A DNA stretch of 37,364 bases from Fibrobacteria bacterium AD312 (GTDB lineage: Bacteria; Fibrobacterota; Fibrobacteria; Fibrobacterales; Fibrobacteraceae): NCBI GenBank assembly GCA_001462345.1, contig LIUM01000021.1:1-37364 (forward strand), written 5' to 3'. Positions 31,965-37,364 of the stretch are shown here, one piece after another. Under the pieces are notes generated by a model, which made no database searches, was not told the origin of the DNA, and saw only the letters and a program-made list of their open reading frames with translations. Within the stretch, counting starts at the first letter, position 1. Every line of letters begins with the position of its first letter. The position numbers and the translations under genes were made by a program.

Positions 31965-32110
31965 GTCGCACAACGTTCCGGGCGTAAATGACGTTTTGCT
32001 GAGCGGATGCGAGAGCAAAATGTGCCGAAGGCCAAGGAGCGTAGCGTAGGGCAATTTGGGAGAGGGCGGTACTCCGCCCGAAACGCATAGCTGCTGTTGT
32101 ATGATGTAGC
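31965..32110. repeat. GC-rich attC-like palindrome B (R-box GCACAAC)
   Basis: The element starts TCGCACAACGTTCCGGGCG and ends CTGCTGTTGTATGATG. GCACAAC and GTTGTAT are nearly complementary outer boxes, and GACGTTTTGCT pairs with AGCAAAATGT inside. The layout, with outer boxes, inner stems and single-stranded spacers, is like an integron attC site, though the boxes do not fit the strict RYYYAAC/GTTRRRY rule. Confidence 0.5.
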
Positions 32111-32126
32111 GCGCCAATCCATAAAT

Positions 32127-32555
32127 TCATTTTTGCAATTCGTAAAATTTATTTCTTAAAGCTTTCATTGAATCTTTTGTAATTTGTCTCTGAGCATATG
32201 AATCAGATCGAGTTTCAATTTGTATTGCTGTCCAGCCAAAAATATTTCCAAATAATGTTTCGTCTTCTCTTATGTTATCAACACCTTTAAGAGTTAGCTC
32301 GATTTTATCTTTTGTAAATAATTTTGGACTAACCGAAGCAATTATTCTTTTATTGGTTATAATAATTACTTCATTTTTAATGGTATGTAGCTTATACAAA
32401 AATAATAAACCAAGTGTGCAAATACCTAAAATTAGATTTATTGGATTTAACCACCAGCCAAGTATCCATAGGCTATGTTTTTTGGTTACTGCCAATACCT
32501 CTTCGTCATTCATTAAAACCTTCTGAAAAGCTTTGGGGATTGAATTTTTGTCCAT
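32127..32555 (-). CDS. PH-domain (bPH2-like) membrane protein
   Basis: The 142-residue protein has a hydrophobic hairpin at about 27-56 (LWILGWWLNPINLILGICTL then GLLFLYKL). A bacterial pleckstrin-homology domain follows (NEVIITNKRIIASVS-like strand pattern I-I-I-T-N-K-R-I-I, then IELTLKGVDNIREDETLFGN, GWTAIQIET). Such small bPH2 proteins are membrane-associated and of unknown role. A strong AAGGAGAACGTA precedes the ATG. The gene is flanked on both sides by GC-rich palindromic elements, so it looks like a captured gene cassette. Its AT-rich coding sequence contrasts with those flanks. Confidence 0.75.
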   Translation of the reverse strand: MDKNSIPKAFQKVLMNDEEVLAVTKKHSLWILGWWLNPINLILGICTLGLLFLYKLHTIKNEVIIITNKRIIASVSPKLFTKDKIELTLKGVDNIREDETLFGNIFGWTAIQIETRSDSYAQRQITKDSMKALRNKFYELQK

Positions 32556-32596
32556 TACGTTCTCCTTTGTTTTGATTTGTTATTTAAGGAAAGATT

Positions 32597-32724
32597 TGGC
32601 GCTCTGCCTTGCACCCAGCGTTCCGCGGCTATATGAAGTTTTTGCGGAACGCAGTGGAGCAAAAATTTGGGTGAAGCGTAGCGGAGCCATATAGCCGCTG
32701 TTGTGCGATGGGCAGAGTGCCTCT
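32597..32724. repeat. GC-rich attC-like palindrome C
   Basis: A perfect 11-bp outer stem GCGGCTATATG/CATATAGCCGC encloses an inner TTTTTGC/GCAAAAA stem and unpaired spacers. The outside boxes are CTCTGCC...GCACCCAGC and TGTTGTGCGATGGGCAGAG. Read on the minus strand, its CTCTGCCCATCGCACAAC parallels the CTCTGCCTGTCGCACAAC of palindrome B, so the two are inverted relative to each other around the PH gene. Confidence 0.6.
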
Positions 32725-32737
32725 TCAGTATTTGTAT

Positions 32738-32796
32738 TCATTTCTTAACCTCGCCCCAACTGCCGGAGCACATGGACGTGCGTAGGCGGTTTTCCG
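32738..32796. repeat. GC-rich attC-like palindrome D
   Basis: Begins CATTTCTTAACCTCGCCCC (inverted match to palindrome A) and continues to a hairpin GCCGGAGCAC-ATGGAC-GTGCGTAGGC. It ends directly next to the hsdR stop codon, so the cassette boundary abuts the restriction gene. Confidence 0.45.
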
Positions 32797-32797
32797 A

Positions 32798-35700
32798 TTA
32801 ATTCTCATGGGTCAATTCCTCAGCAATTAATTCTGCTTGCTTGAGAACGGTTTCCGTGGCCAGCATTTGCATATCTGGTGGGTAGCCGTATTGCCGTAGA
32901 ATACGCTTTACGATCACTTTTAGCTTGGCTTTTACACTTTCCTTAATAGTCCAGTCTATTGAAGCGTTTTCTTTTACCTTTTCGTATAAAACTACGGCAA
33001 GCTCGCGCAATTTATCTTTTTCCATGACTTGTTTTGCGCTGTCATTATTGGCGATGGCTGTATAGAACGCATATTCATAATCAGATAAGCCCATTTCTTT
33101 TGGTTCTTTATCCATTTCATGAATTTCTTTAGAAAGATTAATGAGTTCTTCAATGACTTCTGCGGCTGTCAATATTTTGTTGTGATACTTATGAATTGAA
33201 GATTCAAGCATTTCAATCAATTTGTGGCTTTGAATTAGATTTTTCTTTGTTCTGGCCTTTATTTCATCATTCAATATTTTCTTAAGTACTTCTAGAGCCA
33301 AATTTTTGTGTTCCATGTTTTTGACTTCAACTAAAAAGTCTTCAGATAGAACAGAAATATCTGGCTTCTTGATTCCAGCGGCATCATAGATGTCAATTAC
33401 TTGTTCGGAGACCAAAGCCTGATCAATTACTTGGCGAATCGCTGTTTCTATTTCTTCATTGGATTTCCCTGAGTGAGTACTTTCGCCAAATTTTATTAAG
33501 CGAGATTTGACCGCTTGGAAAAAGGCCACTTCATCTTTTGCATCCATGGCTTGATCGTGTGGGATTGCTATGGAAAACGCTTGAGAAAGAGCTGAGACCT
33601 CGTCAATAAAACGTTTTTTGCCTTTTTCTAAAGATAAAATGTGTTCTTCAGCGGCTAATATCAAAGACAGTTTTTTGCTTGTGTCGGCGGTAAAGTACGA
33701 TTCATAAGGGAACCCGTGGAACATTTGCGAAACTACTTCTAGTTTTTCAAGCATTAATTGTACGGCTTGTTCCTGAGTATTGGCTGGGTCTCCTTTGCCA
33801 CCAGCATCTGAATAAAAAGACAAAGCCTTTTTTAAGTCAGAGGCAATGCCTAAATAATCGACAATCAAGCCACCAGTTTTGTCTTTGTAAACTCGGTTGA
33901 CTCTTGCAATGGCCTGCATCAGGTTATGCCCTTTCATGGGTTTATCAATATAGAGCGTGTGCATCGAAGGAGCATCAAATCCAGTGAGCCACATATCACG
34001 AACAATGACTAATTTGAGTTCATCATCGGGGGCTTTCATGCGTTCAGCAAGGGCTCGCCTTTGCTCTTTTGAGGTGTGGTGTTTCGAAATTTCAGGGCCA
34101 TCGGCAGAGGCAGAGGTCATCACGACTTTGATTACCCCTTTTTTGAGGTCATCGTTATGCCATTCAGGGCGCAAAGCGATAATTTCACTATACAGCTCTG
34201 CTGCAATGCGGCGACTCATCGTCACAATCATGCCTTTCCCATCTATGACTGATTGTCGCAATTCAAAATGAGTAATAATGTCTTTCGCTACTTGTTTGAT
34301 TCTGTTTTTACTACCAATAAGAGCTTCTAATTGAGTCCATTTCGCTTTTATTTTTTCAAAACCCTCATCCCCATCCCTTCTCCCAAGGGAAGAAGGGAGT
34401 ATATTCTCCTCTCCCTCTGGGAGAGGCTGGGTGAGGGTATCATCAAATGATGATATGAGTTTTTTGCCTTCTTCACTGAGTGATATTTTTGCAAGCCGGC
34501 TTTCATAATAAATACGAACAGTCGCACCATCTTCTACTGCTTGGGCAATATCATACACATCGACATAGTTTCCAAACACAGCAGGGGTATTCACATCGGT
34601 ATTTTCAATAGGCGTACCTGTAAAACCCAGATAAGTCGCATTAGGCAAAGCATCGCGCATGTATTTGGCAAAACCATACACTACTTTTTTACCAATCACG
34701 TTGCCGTCTTTGTCTTTGTCGTCGATCGTTTTGGCCTTAAAACCATATTGGGTACGATGGGCTTCATCAGCAATGACAATGATATTGGTTCTATCACTCA
34801 GCTTTTCGTAGACGTTGCCTTCTTCTGGCTGGAATTTTTGGATGGTGGTAAAAACCACGCCACCCGAGGCGACTTTGAGAAGTTCTTTGAGCTGGTCGCG
34901 ATTTTCGGCCTGAACAGGTTCTTGACGCAAGAGTTGTTTAGAGGCAGCGAAGGTATCAAAAAGTTGATCGTCTAAGTCATTGCGGTCTGTAATGACAAGG
35001 ATCGTGGGGTTATCCATGGCAAGGACAATTTTCCCTGTATAGAACACCATCGAAAGCGATTTGCCAGAACCTTGCGTATGCCAAATCACACCGCCTTTTT
35101 TATCACCTATCGGTTGCTTTTTAACACTTGGCAAACCATAACTTTCAGGGCTTTCACAAACCCGTAAGGCGTTCCCTACGGGATCTTTTTTCACATAACC
35201 CGATGCCCGCAAGGTCGATTCTACCGCTCGGTTTACGGCATAATACTGATGATACGCGGCCAGTTTCTTGATGGTAGTCACTGTCGTGATACCACCCTCT
35301 CTTCCGTCTCTCCCAGAGGGAGAGAGACTATTTTCAATTTTATTTAATACATTTTCGGGCTTATTGAGTAGTTCTTCATTGCAGAATCTTAATACTTTAT
35401 TTCCCAGACTAGTCAGATATTTATCTCTTTTTTTATCTTTTTTCTGCTGTTCCGGCAACTCATGCACAGAACCGTCAAATTCAATTACAACTTTCTCTGA
35501 ATTACAGAAAAAATCCACAATATAATGCCCAATCTGATGCTGCCTTCTGAATTTTAACCCAAGAAATTGTTTGTTTCTTACGAGGGCCCAGAAAATTTCC
35601 TCAGCTTTTGTCTGATTTTTTCTTAGTTCCCTGATCTGTTCTATCATTCCAGCATAATTCATACCCGCCCGGTAATGTCCTCCCTCCCGCCGGGAGGGAT

Positions 35701-36529
35701 TGAGGGAGGGGGTCAACTTTGTTGACCTTTCAAACACAATAAAATGGCGCACCAAGTCTAGCAAAGTGGCTTTATTTAACATTCCCTGAATCAAGATTTC
35801 CATTTGGTTTACCAAATGAGAGGCCTCGATTTTACCATTGACTGTTTTCCAGGCCATAAAACGGCTCAACCCGGCGGAAAGCGTTCCTGCCTTTGCCTCT
35901 AATCCATCGGAAATAATTAGAAACGCATTATAAGGGAATAAAGAAGGAATCGCTTGTTTATAAGTTTGCAGTTGATTAAATGCAGAATGAATAGTCGCGT
36001 TTTCATCAGCAGGGTTTTTCAACTCAATCACCACTAAGGGTAAGCCATTCACAAATAGAATAATATCAGGGCGTTTATTGACGTGATTTTCGATGATGGT
36101 AAATTGATTGACGACATAAAAATCGTTGTTTTCTGGATTGTGAAAATCTACCAGCCAAACGAGATCCCCTCGGCTTTGCCCGTCTTTTTGATAATTGACT
36201 TTGACCCCTTCTGTAAGCAGACGATGAAACGCCTCGTTATTGGCAATGAGATCAGGGGAGCTTAAACGTTCAATTTGCTTGATGGCATCTTCTCTAGCAT
36301 CTTCAGAAACAGTGGGATTAATTCGAGCCACAGCCGATTTTAGGCGATCGAGTAAGAGAACGTCTTCGAAGCTTCGTCTTGCAGAGCCCCTCACCCCCGC
36401 CTCTCCCAAAGGGAGAGGGGTTTCAGTGTCGGGAGCTATATCAGGGCCGTAAATGTATTGATAACCCTGATTTTCTAGTAGCTCAATCGCTAAAGCTTCG
36501 ATGTCGAATTCGGTGATTTTACTGCTCAT
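32798..36529 (-). CDS. hsdR: Type I restriction enzyme R subunit with inserted DUF559 nuclease domain
   Basis: HsdR translocates and cuts unmodified DNA as part of an HsdR2M2S complex. The N-terminal nuclease has the PD-ExK site R-P-D-I-I-L-F, then VVIELKNP (153-173). The SF2 motor has H-T-Q-G-S-G-K-S (Walker A, Lys490), I-V-I-A-D-E-A-H-R-T-Q (DEAH box), Y-L-G-F-T-G-T-P and Q-A-I-A-R-V-N-R. At 1243 residues it is longer than usual (about 1000-1050) because of three in-frame insertions: about residues 36-51, 272-416 and a third at 34362-34437. The second holds a complete DUF559 domain. The start overlaps the rhuM stop by 11 bp. Without a visible intact hsdM or hsdS here, activity depends on genes outside the window. 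Confidence 0.93.
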   Translation of the reverse strand: MSSKITEFDIEALAIELLENQGYQYIYGPDIAPDTETPLPLGEAGVRGSARRSFEDVLLLDRLKSAVARINPTVSEDAREDAIKQIERLSSPDLIANNEAFHRLLTEGVKVNYQKDGQSRGDLVWLVDFHNPENNDFYVVNQFTIIENHVNKRPDIILFVNGLPLVVIELKNPADENATIHSAFNQLQTYKQAIPSLFPYNAFLIISDGLEAKAGTLSAGLSRFMAWKTVNGKIEASHLVNQMEILIQGMLNKATLLDLVRHFIVFERSTKLTPSLNPSRREGGHYRAGMNYAGMIEQIRELRKNQTKAEEIFWALVRNKQFLGLKFRRQHQIGHYIVDFFCNSEKVVIEFDGSVHELPEQQKKDKKRDKYLTSLGNKVLRFCNEELLNKPENVLNKIENSLSPSGRDGREGGITTVTTIKKLAAYHQYYAVNRAVESTLRASGYVKKDPVGNALRVCESPESYGLPSVKKQPIGDKKGGVIWHTQGSGKSLSMVFYTGKIVLAMDNPTILVITDRNDLDDQLFDTFAASKQLLRQEPVQAENRDQLKELLKVASGGVVFTTIQKFQPEEGNVYEKLSDRTNIIVIADEAHRTQYGFKAKTIDDKDKDGNVIGKKVVYGFAKYMRDALPNATYLGFTGTPIENTDVNTPAVFGNYVDVYDIAQAVEDGATVRIYYESRLAKISLSEEGKKLISSFDDTLTQPLPEGEENILPSSLGRRDGDEGFEKIKAKWTQLEALIGSKNRIKQVAKDIITHFELRQSVIDGKGMIVTMSRRIAAELYSEIIALRPEWHNDDLKKGVIKVVMTSASADGPEISKHHTSKEQRRALAERMKAPDDELKLVIVRDMWLTGFDAPSMHTLYIDKPMKGHNLMQAIARVNRVYKDKTGGLIVDYLGIASDLKKALSFYSDAGGKGDPANTQEQAVQLMLEKLEVVSQMFHGFPYESYFTADTSKKLSLILAAEEHILSLEKGKKRFIDEVSALSQAFSIAIPHDQAMDAKDEVAFFQAVKSRLIKFGESTHSGKSNEEIETAIRQVIDQALVSEQVIDIYDAAGIKKPDISVLSEDFLVEVKNMEHKNLALEVLKKILNDEIKARTKKNLIQSHKLIEMLESSIHKYHNKILTAAEVIEELINLSKEIHEMDKEPKEMGLSDYEYAFYTAIANNDSAKQVMEKDKLRELAVVLYEKVKENASIDWTIKESVKAKLKVIVKRILRQYGYPPDMQMLATETVLKQAELIAEELTHEN
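34362..34437. repeat. Palindromic GC-rich element 3 inside hsdR
   Basis: This 76-bp segment has ends CCCTCATCCCC and GGGTGAGGG in inverted order, with internal CTTCTCCC/GGGAAGAAG and CTCTCCCTC/GGGAGAG hairpins. It encodes a loop (LTQPLPEGEENILPSSLGRR) between helicase segments. Orthologous HsdR proteins, as I know the family, lack such a Pro/Gly/Glu loop here. Confidence 0.75.
35282..35727 (-). mobile_element. DUF559 nuclease cassette flanked by palindromes, inserted in hsdR
   Basis: Residues about 272-416 of HsdR are an insertion between the nuclease domain (ends F-I-V-F-E) and the helicase (restarts T-T-I-K-K-L-A-A-Y-H-Q). Its two ends are GC-rich palindromes: 35294-35328 (ACCCTCTCTTCC...CTCTCCCAGAGGGAGAG) and 35679-35713 (CCTCCCTCCCGCCGGGAGGGAT...GAGGGAGGGGG). 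Next to the latter is a perfect GGTCAAC-TTT-GTTGACC (35711-35727). Between them a full DUF559 (Vsr-like, PD-(D/E)xK) domain is encoded (about 291-395), with K-F-R-R-Q-H-Q-I-G-H-Y-I-V-D-F-F (Asp339) and V-V-I-E-F-D-G-S-V-H (Glu350, Asp352). An internal ATG (GMNYAGM) after a purine-rich GGGAGGGAGG could also start the domain separately. Confidence 0.75.
36377..36425. repeat. Palindromic GC-rich element 1 inside hsdR
   Basis: About 48 bp with CCCCTCACCCCCGCCTCTCCC-type ends and a CTCTCCC-AAA-GGGAGAG hairpin encode TETPLPLGEAGVRGSAR in a loop where HsdR relatives run from Y-G-P-D-I-A-P-D directly to R-R-S-F-E-D-V. It is the same family as the elements at 34362 and 35282. Confidence 0.75.
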
Positions 36530-37364
36530 TAGAACCCTCTATTTGCTTGACTACTCTGTCAAAATCAGATTCGAAGAGTCGGTCTTGAATCAGGCGATAT
36601 TTTTCATATTCCGTTTCTGCATGCAATTTTGCCTCTTCATGTGAAATTTTACCCGGGCCTGTCAATATTTCATTTCCGTTGAATTCGAGAAATCCATCCA
36701 GTCTCTTGGCCCAATCTTCCATGGACATGGGGATTTTTCTTTCTGCCTGCAATTCCGCATAATCCAGATACATAGAAACAATTCGTTCAAGGTACTTCAT
36801 TTCTTCAGGGTTTAAATAATTTTTAGCTATGCTGACATCGGCTTTGATGATTTTCTTGTCGGGAGAACCATCCCAAGTGGTTAAGCCCATGTTTGTTTTT
36901 TTGGCATCTGCACGAGCCACAATCAATTCTGCTGCCGTATGACGATGTACGGCATAGTGTAGTTTGTTTTGTACCAGTTTAAAAAAGGTCTGGGTTGTTT
37001 TTGCGTCCTTATCGTAATCAAAGGACGTGGCGTAGATATCGGTAATTTTTTGATAGAACTTCCGTTCAGACAAACGGATTTCTCTAATATATTGCAGCTG
37101 ACGCTCAAAGTAATCATCTGTAAAGAGATGTCCTTTTTTGAGCCGATCCTTATCCATGGTCCAGCCCTGAATGGTGTAATCCTTTACTATTTGACCCGCC
37201 CATTTTCTGAAGCGAACAGCGCGTTCATTGTTGATTTTAAAGCCAACGGCGATGATCAACTGCAAATTATAGTGTTTTGTGGTGTACTTCTTACCATCAG
37301 CGGCAGTTGTTAAGTATTCCTTAATAACTGAATCGGGTGCTAATTCACCATCATTAAAAATGGT
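36519..37364 (-). CDS. RhuM-family protein, 5' end outside the window
   Basis: The frame is open to the end of the window; residues TIFNDGELAPDSVIKEYLTT lead into A-D-G-K-K-Y-T-T-K-H-Y-N-L-Q-L-I-I-A-V-G and R-A-V-R-F-R-K-W-A, typical of RhuM. A DUF-like helical C-terminal part follows (SERKFYQKITDIYATSFDYD, TQTFFKLVQNKLHYAVHRHT, A-A-E-L-I). The TTG at 37263-37265 is not the real start. RhuM proteins are often found inside type I restriction operons beside hsdR or hsdS, and their role is unknown; a virulence link in Salmonella gave the name. The stop overlaps the hsdR start by 11 bp. Confidence 0.85.
   Translation of the reverse strand, partial: TIFNDGELAPDSVIKEYLTTAADGKKYTTKHYNLQLIIAVGFKINNERAVRFRKWAGQIVKDYTIQGWTMDKDRLKKGHLFTDDYFERQLQYIREIRLSERKFYQKITDIYATSFDYDKDAKTTQTFFKLVQNKLHYAVHRHTAAELIVARADAKKTNMGLTTWDGSPDKKIIKADVSIAKNYLNPEEMKYLERIVSMYLDYAELQAERKIPMSMEDWAKRLDGFLEFNGNEILTGPGKISHEEAKLHAETEYEKYRLIQDRLFESDFDRVVKQIEGSNEQ

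Noticed and set aside
31831-32130. Minus-strand 99-aa ORF and other frames in the GC-rich palindromes
   Set aside because: Low-complexity translation of palindromic GC-rich DNA, no ribosome site, and overlapping frames on both strands are equally open.
35268-35525. Plus-strand ORF opposite the DUF559 insertion
   Set aside because: It is the antisense of a clear protein domain; composition (poly Ser/Leu) fits a shadow.

Overview
The window is AT-rich chromosomal DNA of a diderm (Gram-negative-type) bacterium. Lipoprotein signal peptides, outer-membrane-barrel candidates, a lipid A-type acyltransferase and a PorU-like C25 peptidase place it among bacteria with an outer membrane and probably type IX-like secretion. 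The mix of a C25/FlgD-tail protein, a DUF3943 protein, many small lipoproteins and a radical SAM/SPASM maturase with a Lys-rich partner suggests Fibrobacterota (a Fibrobacter relative). This is inference from gene content; no marker gene here settles it.

Region 1 (1-10.5 kb) starts with the tail of an FGE-sulfatase-type protein, a 58-residue lipoprotein and the debris of an IS3 transposase. An M20 peptidase follows on the minus strand. A tightly packed plus-strand run then encodes dihydroorotate dehydrogenase, an outer-membrane-type protein, a PDZ-thioredoxin fusion, an exported protein, a 1345-residue gingipain-fold (C25) peptidase with catalytic His and Cys in place, and a polytopic membrane protein. 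The theme after pyrD is envelope and secretion.

Region 2 (10.5-19.7 kb) carries a DUF3943 protein, a frameshifted membrane-protein gene, and an unusual locus around tRNA-Pro(CGG). On the 3' side of the tRNA lies an array of about 210-260 bp units, each ending in a copy of the tRNA acceptor end. On its 5' side are two truncated tRNA-Pro 5' halves, duplicated together with the tail of the neighbouring smr gene. Then come smr, an LpxL/HtrB-like acyltransferase, a UAP1-like nucleotidyltransferase, mraY, a CPBP protease and an M48 protease with a clear terminator.

Region 3 (19.8-29.2 kb) is an accessory stretch of small genes: a DUF7000-like protein, an SDR oxidoreductase, lipoproteins (two of them tandem relatives), arfB, a DUF4405 membrane protein, a BamE/SmpA-like exported protein and a DUF2867 protein. 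Its centre is a two-gene unit, a radical SAM/SPASM peptide-maturase-like enzyme followed 17 bp later by a 172-residue Lys-rich protein with one Cys. Two tandem palindromes sit in front of the unit. It may be a peptide- or protein-modifying system.

Region 4 (29.3-37.4 kb) is a defence island on the minus strand: a RloA/RloB (AbiL-type) ATPase-Toprim pair, an IS3 tail fused to a 30-codon stump of hsdM, a PH-domain gene flanked by GC-rich attC-like palindromes, a large type I restriction HsdR, and a RhuM-family gene running off the end. HsdR contains three in-frame insertions of short GC-rich palindromes, and the middle one carries a whole DUF559 (Vsr-like) nuclease domain. This looks like a nested mobile cassette inside a restriction enzyme and is the most striking observation in the window.
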